64,000 bases of DNA, taken from assembly GCF_000801105.2 (NCBI RefSeq), contig NC_079514.1, positions 23,600,293-23,664,292 on the forward strand, in the 5' to 3' direction. The stretch's first letter is position 1. Every line of letters starts with the position of its first letter. Below the pieces are notes generated by a model. It worked only from the letters and a program-made list of their open reading frames with translations. It searched no databases and had not been told where the DNA came from. Shown here piece by piece: positions 1-10,920 of this stretch. This DNA comes from Raphanus sativus. Its lineage: Eukaryota; Streptophyta; Magnoliopsida; Brassicales; Brassicaceae. The translations under genes and the position numbers were made by a program.

Positions 1-116
1 TAATCCTATTATTATAATTTTGAATATTTGATTTTCTTTACATTATCGTCAATCCAAATATTTATATATATAAAATGAAAATCATTACCCGCACGGTTGT
101 GCAACTCGAAATCTAG
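1..116 (+). mobile_element. Helitron, 3' terminal part
   Basis: A short GC-rich hairpin (GCACGGTTGTGC, 91-102) in AT-rich DNA is followed by CTAG (113-116) and then T. This is the standard 3' end of a Helitron (hairpin about 10 nt before CTRR, insertion between A and T). The rest of the element lies before the window. The same terminal design recurs at 50,175, 50,378, 50,434 and 53,771, and in reverse at 38,271 and 40,621. Confidence 0.75.
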
Positions 117-1862
117 TTATTGTTAAAATAACTAATAATTCATACAGCAATCTTTGATTATTTCCAAAGCATTTTTGTTCTTTCATTTCAGTCATAATTC
201 CTATTGATGAGTACAGATCACTAGTCTTCTGTATTATTAATGCTTAAATAGTGCTATTTAGGTGTTTGGAAAGAAAACATTTATGATGGAAGTCACCTTT
301 ATCTAGTTATTTTTATGTGTATTAGGAATCTTAAGTTCTGCAAAAAAATTATAATCGAATAAAGTACGTTGGATAATCATTGAGGTTATAAATTGTTGTT
401 GTATTAAAAATACACCTAAAGATTCCTTAGCAACAAAAAAATGTTAGAAAAACAAACGAATCAAACTGTGAGTGAATCACTGGCGTCAAAAATATATAAA
501 ACTGACTCCTTTTATCATAACAACTTTGAAAATAATACAAACAAAATGTATAATTCAAAAGTTGACAAAAATGTACAATTCAAAAATCCTAAGAAACTTT
601 TCTCACAGTAAAAATAATTTTCTGCTCAAGCACTTGTTTGCATGGTTCTCTCTCCGTGTCGTCGATTCGTTTGTTTTCTCCAAATGAAATGGCTTTACCT
701 AAAAAAAAATCGTTCTTCCGTGCTACAACATAACACGCAATCCTTTATAGATTATATAAAGGAAAATTGGGGCCTATAACCATGAAAAAAACGGTAATTG
801 GTAGAATAGCGTTTTAACCTAACGGATGTATACACGGCGTCTTATATATATAATATTACTATGATAACCTCTCTAATTTACCGGCTTACCTGCTAGAAAA
901 ATAAAAAAAAAAAATATTTTTACCGCCCCAAATAAATCGTGTCCTTTCCCATTCCACACAACCTCTATTATCACTTTCTTCCTCCGTTGGTTTTTCCTTT
1001 CGATAATACCCAGCCGCAATTCTCCTTCCAACCGTTCACCTCTGCATGCAATCCCGTGAGCATCTCCGTCGTTCTCTCTTCTAATCTTTGGGGTGGTTCT
1101 AGTTTCGGCGGAGGGGAGTAAGACCGCCGGTGGTTATCTATTCCGTTAGAGTTGCTGTTTCTCCGATCTCTCACACCGCTGTAAGTTATTGCCTCTGTCT
1201 CTTTCATCTCTGTTTCTCTGATTTCAATTTTCCGATCTGCTCAAAATTAGGGTTTTAACTGGTTAAGACTGTATCATAGATCCTGTCGGAAACCATTATT
1301 CCAGTTAGTCAGTTCTGTCCTCGGAGATCGGACTTTCTCAAATAGATTTAGGATTTGAGTTTTCCTGGGTTGTTTGAGGGCTTCTTAAATTTGCATTGTT
1401 TCATGTCGATGATGTAAAATATGTGGAGGAGTAATTCATACGTAGAATATTATTCCTTAGAAATGATATGTCAATACACATAGTATGCTATTTAAGTTCT
1501 AGATTCCATTTCAAATGAAATAGTATTTGTAACCCACTCAACCATGGAATATAGTATAGCATCAATTTTTAACAAGTTTGATTTGCTGGAATTGGTGTTT
1601 GTGTGTGGTTTACTTAGTAGGTTCTTAATCTACGATATGATGTTCTTATTACTAACAAGTGGAATATTATGCATTTGACACCAACTGGAATAGTATAATA
1701 TTCATAATATTCCACTCCACATGGAATAGTACAATTGCGCAATATGATGTTCCATTCGTTTGCCGGTTCTTCCTTTGTTTAATTCATATTTATTTATATA
1801 TTGAATATGCCACTGTGAACCATCCTTACTCTTTCTCTATTTTTTCATTCTCCAGGTTTGGT
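117..1862. other. AT-rich non-coding stretch, possible MULE left end and leader
   Basis: No reading frame here resembles a known protein. At about 761 a GGAAAATTGG stretch looks like the GGGAAAATTGCC terminus of MULE-like elements (compare 50,928), so it may be the left end of the MULE below; this is weak. Bases 940-1250 are pyrimidine-rich and end in an ATTAGGGTTTT-type motif, which looks like a plant 5' leader. Bases 1425-1750 repeat short TGGAATA/TATTCCA words on both strands. A polypyrimidine tract and CAG just before 1858 could be a splice acceptor for the next fragment. Confidence 0.35.
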
Positions 1863-2051
1863 ATGGACGAGATAGAGCTTCCATGTAGATTGTTTGAGAC
1901 AGGCTTTGAACCCACTGGCAAGAAAAAGGTTAACAACTATTTCCATCTCCGTTGGATTGAAGTGATAAAGGGTGCATTGGATGATGAGGACCTTGCGTTG
2001 AAGATTGGGGTTACCATTGGATTAGGTTTTATATTTCCATATAAGGTTTAG
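1863..2051 (+). pseudogene. N-terminal fragment of a MULE-borne ULP-like (DUF1985-type) protein
   Basis: The ATG at 1863 follows a plausible splice acceptor (TTCTCCAG). It opens a short frame reading MDEIELPCRLFETGFEPTG and then NNYFHLRWIEVIKGAL. The order 'P-RLF-G-PTG-K-NNY' followed by a helix is how DUF1985 domains of plant ULP1-like, MULE-carried proteins begin. The frame stops after about 62 codons and no continuation was found. The ULP1 protease half seen on the other strand at 9.4-10.8 kb could be a rearranged remainder or a second copy. Family placement is from memory of the motif, so moderate confidence. Confidence 0.45.
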
Positions 2052-2761
2052 TGATTAGTTGATAGGGTTTAGTTTATGTACGATTGAGTTGACATTGGGC
2101 CAAGCATTAACACTAATCATGAAGGCATAACCATATCAACACTTGAGATACATTGTACATTGTCTTTATATTACAATTACATTTTCACCTTATCTATTCT
2201 ATATGCCTCATATGGAATGGAAATGCATATTTTCTGTCAGCTCGAAAATTGTGTTTAGTGTAAGATTGGGTTAACAATGGACAAAAGGCTTATATTCTAT
2301 ATCAGTTTATGTGATTACTGGACAATGTTCAATTTATGGAAGATTATGTTTGATATTGGATTAGGGTTGATTCTGGCAAAAGCAATATGTAATTCAATAT
2401 CAGCATACAAACATTACAAAATTTGAAATCTCCTCCATCCTATTTTAATTTTTTTCTATTCTCTGTGTATTCTATATTTCTTTGGGTATGTAGAATAATA
2501 AGCATATACCACTTACTTCATAACATATGATTCTCCTAACACCACGTCACATGCTATGTAGTAACTGGTAACCTATTAAGAAAAGGGGCAGAAACGGATA
2601 AATTGTGTGTTAAATTCATGACATTAAATTATGTCAAACTCAATGCTAGTTACCTAATTTACACACGATACATGGATAGTTCGCAAATTAACCCTTATAT
2701 AAAGGAAGGTATTTTATTCTAAGCTAGGTGGACTTCACACTAGCTGAGTTATTATAACGAT

Positions 2762-3973
2762 ATGGTTGAGTTATTATTATGTCGTGGCTGTCTTAATTCA
2801 GTAATGCAGCTCTGTTATTTGTATCATGTTTCATGTGGACAAATGGATTATGGAAAATCACACCGGACGATGAAATTTGCAAGAGAAATCGATGAGGGAA
2901 CACCTGAGAGTGGGTTTGAAAATTTGCCTTCTTACTTATACATGATAAGAAGGGAAAATCCGGATATAATTACACTTCTTCAAATCGATGAGTTTGGAAG
3001 ATTCATGTATGGTTTTCTTGCATTTGGTGCGAGTGTAAATGGGTTCCTTTCAGGATGGTAACTTTCAGATTTTCCAATAGCCTTTGCAGTGGTTGACACT
3101 GAAAATGATGATTCGTGGCATTGTTCTTTTACGCAACTAAAACTTTTGATTCCCGACGATGAGGCTCTTGCGATAATCCCGGATAGACATAACTCGATAG
3201 TGAAAGCAATTGGAAATGTGTATCCGTTTGCTTCTCAGGAAATTTGCACCTACCATTTATATCAGAACATTTTGGGATGGTACAAAGGAAAATATGTATT
3301 TTGTCTGGTGAAGAAAGCGGGAAGATGTTTTAGGATATCTGACTTTACTGCAATGTTCGAGAAGATTGAAGCGATTAATCCTGAACTCCATGGCTACCTC
3401 CAAAGAGCTGATGTCCGACTGTGGGTGCGTGTTCATTTTCCGGACGAGAGATACAATTTGAGGACTACGAACATAGCAGAATCAATGAACAAAACACTGT
3501 CGAATGCTAGAGGTCTTAACATTATTCGAATATTAAAATCGATACGGGTTATGATGACCAGATGGTTTGCTGAACGGAGAGAGGATGCTAGATCACAGGC
3601 AACCACGCTTACGCGTGGTGTGGAGAAACTACTACATGTAAGTCAGCCGTAACGGTATAAATAAGCCAGCCTTAAAAATTCATAAGTCAGCCCTTATAAT
3701 TCATAAGTCAGTATTTACAGTTCTTAATTCAGCCTTTATTTTTAATAGGGTCGTGTAAGTGCCGCAAGATTGTTGACTGTACAAAGGTTTGATGCTCATC
3801 ACACTGAAGTTACATATGGATCTTCTGGCAAGTCTTTGCATGTTGTTAATTTGGTAAAGAGAAAGTACACATGCCGGTGTTTCGAACGCGAGAAATTACC
3901 ATGTGTACATGCAACATTAATGTTTTTCGTATATTCATGTGCAGTCCTTACTATAACATCGATTAGTTGGTGA
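2762..3973 (+). pseudogene. Mutator-like (MULE/mudrA) transposase, C-terminal two thirds, broken
   Basis: This encodes the DDE transposase that would cut and insert a MULE. The first acidic segment is at LLQIDEFGRFMYGF (about 2970-3015). The PIAFAVVDTENDDSWH block follows, then the second Asp in IIPDRHNSIVKAI with the usual C-H pair (EICTYHLYQNI), and a Glu candidate in NIAESMNKTL. An in-frame TAA at 3059-3061 splits the core. A GTAAGT donor at about 3637 and an AATAG acceptor at about 3749 would remove a 110-nt intron. Exon 2 carries a SWIM zinc finger (CRCFEREKLPCVHA), the typical MURA C-terminus. The N-terminal part and the start are missing. The intron is built of TAAGTCAGCC units, the reverse complement of the GGCTGACTTA-type motif spread through this region. 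Almost certainly inactive. Confidence 0.85.
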
Positions 3974-5081
3974 ACGCATACGCTGAATCGATGATGCCAG
4001 TTGACTCAGTTTAACATGTTCCAGAAATCGTGGCTTACCAACAATGCTTGCCTCCGTTTATTCATCAACAACGGGAAAACCTAAGTAAAATAGGTTGAAA
4101 TCTGCTTTAGAAGTTTCACTTTCAAACAAAAGTCCTAGGAAAGAACACGCATATTCTCGATGTAGACAAAGTTGACATAATGCGAAAACTTGTCTGATGT
4201 AAAAGTGTTGTATGGATTTTCATGTTTTTGTTTTACAGTTGAGTTTAGGATTATTAAATAACGGTAGACTTATGGATTTTCATGTTTCTGTATTACGGCT
4301 GAGTTTTGGATTTTCATGTTTCTGTATTACGGCTGAGTTTGGATTTTCATGTTTCTGTGTTACGGCTGAGTTTTGGACTTTCATGTTTCTGTATTACGGC
4401 TGAGTTTTCGGTTAGTTATGGCTGAGTTATTGTTTATATAAGGCTGGGTTAAACCAACCTAACTAGTATCTTTAAAATAAAAGGAGAAAATATTCCTTCA
4501 AAACAGTACTCCATTAAGCAAAAAGTATTAGAGATCCCGAAGTATTATCGTCTTGGTATTAGTTTCAGCCGTATTTTCATACGCCTAGTAAAACATCGAA
4601 AAACGAAAGTCCTTAACCTAGTTTATTTTCACACGTCTTGCTATTAGTTTCAGCTGTATTTTCACAAGCCTAATTTATTTTATTTTAGGTTTTTCTTTAT
4701 TTTAAACTAATATTCCTTATATAATAGTTAAATCTTAGAACTCCCACGATAATACGAAACGTCGCGTATTTAATTACGTCACGGCTGTATTTTTGGTTGA
4801 ATTACGTTACAGCTTAGTTTTGAGTTTTCATGTTTTTATGACGTTACGGCTAAGTTTTTGGTTGAGTTTCGTTACGACTGAGTTTTGGTTTTCATTAATC
4901 TTCAACTATGGCCGGGTTATGGATTTTTATTTTTAAAATTCCCGCTCGAAAGATGAAACATCGCAAAAATACAACCGTTCGATTGCAGAAATATGGTGTC
5001 TTATCCAACAAATACAAATTTCAACTCTCTATTTTACACAATTACTCTCTATCTCAAAATCAGTTTCACCGCTCTGAGAAA
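3974..5081. repeat. Non-coding MULE interior with about 34-bp tandem repeats
   Basis: No gene is visible. Bases 4217-4411 hold five imperfect tandem copies of a unit of about 34 bp made of TTTTCATGTTTCTGTATTA followed by CGGCTGAGTTTTGGA. Spacing between copies 2-5 is 33-35 bp. Single related words continue to about 4920 (CGTTACGGCT, GGTTGAGTT). The GGCTGAGTT core is the same motif that is scattered to 9.2 kb. Confidence 0.7.
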
Positions 5082-5640
5082 ATGGAATACTTCGCGATTT
5101 TTGATATGCCTGAAGAAATTCAGGCATTAGTGGTTGAACGTGTAGCCGGTATCTCCTTCAAAGATCTTTATGGCCTGAGAGCATTGTGCAAGTTGATGAA
5201 GGCGTTAGCAGAGCGGCGTAGGGTATACCATTTTTACGATGTGTTATTTGTTCACTGGGGACTCAATATGCCTCCTGAGTTGTAGAAAATTTGCTACGCT
5301 GAGAGAAATCCGAGCATACTTTATATAAAGGGTGTATAGTTTTCTTCACATTTAACCTTCAAGAAGAAGGACTTGCTCTCATGAAGCGTGCATTGGATGT
5401 AGGATATGAGCGTGCTGTGTATACACACGCAATGACTCGGAAAATATTTTGGGATGATGAGGAATATTTTGCTTGTTTTTCAAGGAATCAGTAGAGAGGA
5501 TCGGGAAACTAGTGCGATCTGTGAAATGGGGATGGGGTTTGTGGCATGGTGACGAGTTCTGCGCAAAGAGGGCGGAGTTAACCTTAGCTGTTGTTTCGTC
5601 GTTCTACAGTTGCCAGTGTGCTCCTCTTTTGGAGCGATAA
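5082..5640 (+). pseudogene. F-box-like (At2g35280-type) gene fragment inside the MULE region
   Basis: The ATG at 5082 opens a frame with an F-box-like helical start (MPEEIQALVVERVAGISFKD, then LYGLRALCKLMKALAERRRV), the pattern of small plant F-box proteins of the At2g35280-like group. After the stop at 5283 the same family pattern continues across frames: ICYAERNPSILYIKG, then (shifted) EEGLALMKRALDVGYERAVY, then MTRKIFWDDEEYF and a final SVERIGKLVRSVKW...WHGDEFCAKRAEL segment ending at 5640. F-box proteins link substrates to SCF ubiquitin ligases, but this copy has at least one stop and two frameshifts. It lies between a MULE transposase and ULP remnants, so capture by a MULE is likely. Confidence 0.55.
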
Positions 5641-6169
5641 TATCTCTGCTTGTGGCACATTGATACCAGTAAGGATGACAACATTCGTAACCGCTGTTTC
5701 TGGATCAAAGAGGTGGGGCTGTTCCTCCGTGAGTTTGAACCGAATAGGGTGGGGCTGTTCTTCCGTGATTAGGGACACATGGAAGTTGTGAAGATGTATT
5801 GTATCAGAATCTTGTTTTTTATGTTCTTTGCTATGCCATTATGTATGTAGAACAACATATTACTGTATGAAAACAATTATATTTTATTATGGCTGAGTTT
5901 ATATTTTATTATGGCTGAGTTATTATTTAGTTACAGCTGAGTTTTTGTTTTCTTATGGCTTAGTTTTTGAATATATACAACTAATTTAAACCTACCTAAA
6001 AAATTAAGGTTGAGTTAATAAACAATATAGCTGAGTTACATAAAACGTCAAGGCTGAGTTAATAAACGATACGGTTGAGTTACATAAAACGTTAAGGCTG
6101 AGTTACATAAAACATAAAGGATGACTTATAATTACAAAACATGACTATGCAAAGAAGTAGTAGTAGCAA
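5641..6169. repeat. Non-coding, GGCTGAGTTA repeats
   Basis: Bases 5880-6120 contain about ten diverged GGCTGAGTTA words spaced 20-30 bp apart in A/T-rich filler (TATTTTATTATGGCTGAGTT type early, ACATAAAACGTTAAGGCTGAG type later). No coding signal was seen. Confidence 0.7.
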
Positions 6170-6530
6170 AGTATGGCCATATGAACACCACAAACCATCA
6201 CATTTCTCAAACACAGTACCTTTTCCGCCTTGACAAACGCTTTCTCCAACCGAGAAATATTAACTCTCAGATCTGACATGCCTTTGTTCATGTCCAGGAG
6301 CGTATCCAGAAGTGATTATTACTGGGTGCACTAGTGTATAAAATTATAAATTTATGTGGACAGATACAAATATAAGTGAAGAAATACACTGATTTTCAGA
6401 AAAATTATGGGTGCATGTGCACCCTTAGTGTTCTTACTGCCTTCGCCCCTGCTCATGTCACTCATCACTGATTTCATATCTTCTACCTCTTCCACTAAGC
6501 ACTCATCCGTCCATTTGAATAAATGTCTCT
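6170..6530 (-). pseudogene. Coiled-coil fragment of a MULE-borne ULP-like gene, split by a MITE
   Basis: If the 157-bp MITE is ignored, the minus strand reads LVEEVEDMKSVMSDMN, KGMSDLRVNISRLEKAF and VKAEKVLCLRNVMV in one style of frame, a Glu/Lys-rich heptad-like segment. Such segments occur in the middle of plant ULP1-like MULE proteins. No start or stop can be assigned. It is evidence of a ULP-type gene on the minus strand, earlier than the better piece at 9.4-10.8 kb. Confidence 0.4.
6295..6451. mobile_element. hAT-type MITE, 157 bp, with 8-bp target duplication
   Basis: The ends are inverted: CAGGAGCGTATCCAGAAGTG on the left and, in reverse complement, CAGGGGCGAAGGCAGTAAG on the right, followed by a shared GGGTGCA. 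Flanks TTCATGTC (6287-6294) and CTCATGTC (6452-6459) match at 7 of 8 positions, the 8-bp duplication expected for hAT elements. It has no coding capacity and interrupts a ULP-like gene fragment. Confidence 0.75.
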
Positions 6531-7732
6531 GATTTCATCAACATACCAGATTTCAGAATCGCATCCAAAACATGATGAATAAAAACAAAAACTAACCTTT
6601 TTATATTCTTTTGCACATAAATAGTACAATCTTCATGGATTTGTAGATGATCCAGATGTAAATATTTCAGCAGATTCACCACACAAACACACTTTCAGCT
6701 TCCTGAATCCACATTCATTCGTCGCCTATAATAGTTACCTGAGACGCTTGATGAAGAAGACATTTTCTTTGTAATTTCAGAAAATACCACACAAACGGCA
6801 ACATTTACTTTTAAAATTATATTTAAAAAAATATAAATTATAAAATATTATTGTCTCGATATTATAAAGGCTTCGGTATTAGGTTTGAGCCATATTTTCC
6901 ACACACTTGATGCGTCATAATTAGTCGACAATTCTGTCAAATTAAGAAAGATTAAACGTCCATTATTATTATATTTAATGGCTGAGTTATATTCTACGAT
7001 GTATATTTCTGTATTACTGCTGAGGTACATAAAACATTGTGGCTTAGTTACAATAAACGTTGAGGCTGAGTTATATTAAATTAAAGGTTGTGGCTGAGTT
7101 ATATTAACATTTACGGTTGAGTTACATGAATTAAACGTTGTGGCTGAATTATATTAAAATTTACGGCTGAGTTATAATTTAAATAAAAAATATAAATTAT
7201 AAAGTATTACTGTCTCGATATTGTATTGGCCTGCTATTAGATTTGAGCCTTGATGCGCCATAATTAATCGACAACTCAGTCAAATCAAGAAAGACGAAAC
7301 GTTCCATTATTATTATATTTGATAGCTAAATTATATTCTACAATGTATATTTTTGTATTACGGATGAGTTAGATTAAATGTTGTGGCTGAGTTAGATTGA
7401 ATGTTGTGGCTGAGCTAGATTAAACGCTGTTGTTGAGCTATATTAACATTTACGGCTGGGTGATATTAACATTTACGGCTGAGTTATATTAATATTTACG
7501 GCTGAGTTTTATTAAATTAAAAGTTATGGCTGAGTTATATTAAAATTTACGGCTGGGTTATATTTAAATAAATGTTCTGGCTGAGCTATATTTAAAATAA
7601 ACATTGTGGCCGAGTTATATTAACATTTACGGCTGACTCATATTGAAAATAAAATAAGAGAAATACTAGATTTTATATACGATATAATAACATGTCGACA
7701 AGAACAAGCCAAACATTAGTTAAAATCCACTC
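6531..7732. repeat. Dispersed GGCTGAGTTA minisatellite block
   Basis: About 25 copies of a motif close to TACGGCTGAGTTATATTAA lie between 6970 and 7640, every 20-30 bp, mostly in the same orientation. A duplicated stretch of about 190 bp is visible: 6820-7020 and 7180-7375 share the ATTATTGTCTCGATATT and GTCGACAATTC-like words before each repeat run. No gene found. Confidence 0.75.
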
Positions 7733-8170
7733 AGGCTTCTCGCCACCATGCAACCGACACCTCTTCAACCACCGTATTTGAGATCGAAATAGCATTCTGG
7801 CCACCAGATTAAAATGTGTCCAGACTAGAAAATTATGCCTCGGATCCCATGTGTTTCTCCGCTAAAATAAGATGACAAACAAATTTTGGTGCTGTTGTTT
7901 TATCAAATATGGATACATAATTGATGCTTAAAGCGAGTATAAGAAACCACTGTTCATTAAAATGAGCGGGAATGAACCGGTATGTCGGCCACTCATGAAC
8001 CATCCTTCTCAAAGAATATATGGGATCGCCTGCGAAAGATGATGTAAAAATCTAAACCACATAACATAGTTTTTATCAACGTAGACACCCTGGCCAGAGT
8101 TTAGAACTGGGAAGTTCTCCCGATCTGCAGAGCTTAGAATGGCATTCACACTGATGGGAAGCTTTAATGA
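7733..8170 (-). pseudogene. Unrecognised protein-coding remnant on the minus strand
   Basis: The minus strand between about 8160 and 7900 reads KLPISVNAILSSADRENFPV, LNSGQGVYVDKNYVMWFRF and LHHLSQAIPYIL, a stop, then EGWFMSGRHTGSFPLILMNS. Codon use and continuity suggest former coding sequence. I do not recognise the family. Its place between ULP-like remnants suggests it belonged to the same MULE-borne gene or to a MULE accessory gene. Two stops are visible and no start. Confidence 0.35.
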
Positions 8171-8426
8171 CTAATCAGAGACGATCGACATATTTGTAAG
8201 TGACGAAATATAGAGAGATATTGTTTAGAATTTTCTATAGAGAGAAGGTGTATGAAAAAGTGTGACAATGAGACTATATATAGAAATGTCAAACATCATG
8301 AGATAAATTTTCTCTAAAATTAATCAATTGAAAGCAAGATATTTTTTCCGCCCATAATATGAAACGTCGTTTTTAAATTCCACTTTACGACTGAGTAACT
8401 AAACATTCACGGCTGACTTATTATTT

Positions 8427-8840
8427 GAGGTTTAAGGTTAACTATTTAGGGTTTAGGGTTTAGGATTTAGGATTAGGAATTAGGGTGTAGGTACAACTAG
8501 TAAATATAATAAAGAACAAAAATTCAGTTGAAAGTACATTATATGGTTTAGGGTTAATTATTTAGGGTTTAGGGTCTAGGATTAGGAATTAGGGTGTAGG
8601 TACCACTAGGAAAATATAATAAAGAACACACATTTATTTGAAAATACATTGTAATGCTTTAGTGTTTAGGGTTAATTATTAGGATTTAGGGCTAACTATT
8701 TAGGGTTTAGGATTAGGAATTAGGGTGTAGGTACCACTAGGAAAATATAATAAAAACACAAATTCAGTTGAAAGTACATTGTATATGGTTTAGGGTTTAG
8801 GGTTTAAGATTAGGAGTTAGGGTGTAGGTACCAAGGAACC
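8427..8840. repeat. Four imperfect tandem units rich in TTTAGGG telomere-like heptamers
   Basis: Runs of GGTTTAGGGTTTAGG-type sequence alternate with a fixed word, GGAATTAGGGTGTAGGTAC (at about 8475, 8585, 8715 and, changed, 8815) and then an AATATAATAAAGAACACA spacer. Units are about 100-130 bp. TTTAGGG is the plant telomere heptamer, but here it is degenerate and embedded in a longer unit, so this is an interstitial telomere-like repeat rather than a telomere. Confidence 0.7.
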
Positions 8841-9368
8841 CTTTAACTAATTGTAAGACAACATATACCTCAATAGTTCTAATCGATTATAAACTCGAAA
8901 TTCAATAAATCAAACACATTCTTTTGATTATATATACACTTCATATTCAATAAAGTAGACACATTCAGATAATTAATGTATATCCATTACATTTTTTTAT
9001 TTTAGGGTTTGTTTGAGGTATGACTGAGTTATAATAACCGATACAACTGAGTTATGTAAACATTTTTTTGATTTTAGGGAATATTTGAGGTATGGTTGAG
9101 TTATTTAAAGTGCGGCTGAGTTATAGTAACATATACGGCTGATTTATATAAACATTTTTCGATTTTAGGGTATGGCTGAGTTATATTAACCATTACGGCT
9201 GAAATATATAAACGATAATGCTGAGATATATAAGCGAAAGTCAAATACAAAATGAAATTTCACAATTTAAGTGAAATACAAACTAAAGGTTCAACCGGCC
9301 AATATATTATTAATCTCAGCATTTCCTCCTTCATCGAGGATCTCTTCTGCCATCTTCACCCGTAAACC
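8841..9368. repeat. Non-coding with GGCTGAGTTA repeats
   Basis: Bases 9018-9232 hold a further run of about eight GGCTGAGTTA-like words. Some have the same ACATTTTTTTGATTTTAGGG spacer, giving a loose tandem unit of about 60 bp. No coding sequence recognised. Confidence 0.6.
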
Positions 9369-10850
9369 TTAAATATTTTTATCGTTTATCCCATCAAAAG
9401 TTACACCAAGCGCTAGAAACTCGATAAAATTCAACGAATACACCCCATAATCGCCAATTTGGGTGTTTTGTGGAATGTATTTGCCTCTCCTCCTTTTGAA
9501 CGTGAAATGCCTTTTACAAGGGTTTCGGAGATTCGCAGGAATGAGATCATTCAACATCGCAGGGATCATTTGCGTTAGCGGCTTAAATGCAACTACCATT
9601 TTATTCTCACATTCGGGTGTCACCTGTCCAACGATTGGATTGTAGCAATCAATCTTCTCATTCTTCAGATCCACGTGAAACGCCACCCAATGATCGCCTT
9701 TAACTTAAAGCACTTTGTACAAGTGATCTACATCTTCAAACCACTTCAAGTTTGTTGGAGATTCAGCGGGATCTTACCGTTTACTAACCCTTCATAACCA
9801 GTGTCTTTGAACTTCATCAGGTTAGATTTTATCTTGAACTAGTTGTAATCGTGAACCCATACAATAAGGAACCAAGGGTCAATAAAAGCAATGTGCTTGG
9901 ACCATAATGGGGTGGGATCTCGTATGGACCTTCCCATGAGGACTTTGATATATGCAACGACATGCTACACAAAGAAGATTAACTAAGTCATCAAATAATA
10001 TATAACTCAGCCGTAATAGAATATATAACTCAGCTGTATCTGTTACTATAATAACTCAGCAGTGATATAATATATAACTCAGCCATAATAGATTATATAA
10101 CTCAGCCGTAATAGAATATATAACTCAGCCGTAATAGAGACTTACATTATCAAACAGTCATCCATATTCTGAGTCTGACCACGTTCTTTTAGTGATGAGT
10201 ATCTTGTAGAAGTCATCCTCATAATCAGTTGTTCTCAACGATTTTTTAGTTGATTTTCGTACTGGTACTCGTTTGAGTGGAATTCTTCTAATGTGATCCA
10301 TAAGATTTTCTAGTTTATCCGGATCAACGGGTGCTAGAGGATCATATATAGCTGCTGAAGGCTCAACATTCTTCCTCATGCACATCGTTCCATTGTCTTC
10401 AATGTAAGAAAAAATTGGTGCTGAAGAAACTGCCACCAATGAACACCCCTGTGGAGATAATTGAACACTTCTCTCCTGATACTCCTTTATCCTGGCAGAT
10501 CTAATCAGTTCCTCTTGCTCGAAATCAGACTCCAGCAACAATTCATTCTCTACCACGAGAATGTCGTCTGTCATTCTCTACTCTTATTACATTTGTACGA
10601 AGTGGAGTGACGGTTTTAGCAAGGCTCTCCTTCTTTATCTCATCCACCTTTTGCTTCTTTAACCAAGCCCCCTTCTTCTTAGCAGCAGCTTCTTGCTTCT
10701 TTAACTCAGGCATGTTTTTCTTTAACTCAGTCTCTTCCTTCTTCTTTAAAGCAGCCTCTGCCTTCTTCTTTAACGCAGCCTCTGCCTTCATCTTTAACGG
10801 ATCCTCATCCTTCTGTTTTGGATTACCCCTGCAGCCGCGTCCATAAGCTA
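9369..10850 (-). pseudogene. ULP1-like (C48) protease remnant of a MULE-borne gene
   Basis: Reading leftward: a Lys/Ala-rich stretch (10,791-10,543, KKKAEAALKKK), then an acidic segment ending YEDDFYKILITKRTW (10,574-10,158), an intron-like gap of AACTCAGCC repeats (10,145-9,990), a piece with FKDTGYEGLVNG and KWFEDVDHLYKVL, then the protease core ending at 9369. The core has the GDHWVAFHVDL block (catalytic His), IDCYNP where an Asp is expected (Asn here), and GDYGVYSLNFIEFLALG where ULP1 proteases have GDCGVY. With Cys replaced by Tyr and Asp by Asn it cannot be an active cysteine protease. Several stops break the frame. It is cut off upstream by the LTR starting at 10,921. ULP-like genes of this kind are carried by Kaonashi-type MULEs in Arabidopsis and relatives. 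Confidence 0.7.
9990..10145 (-). repeat. AACTCAGCC repeats (reverse complement of the MULE-wide motif)
   Basis: Six copies of a unit near TATATAACTCAGCCGTAATAG lie every 25-30 bp, in the place of an intron of the ULP-like gene. They are the reverse complement of the GGCTGAGTTATA motif on the plus strand at 4.2-9.2 kb. Confidence 0.75.
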
Positions 10851-10920
10851 GACCCTTAGCTACCTTAGCATCAGAAATAGAAGGAAATCAAGATGATCAG
10901 CTTTAGCAGGTGTTGCAGCG

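Noticed and set aside
8427..8840. A true telomere end
   Set aside because: Heptamers are few, degenerate and enclosed by other sequence on both sides.
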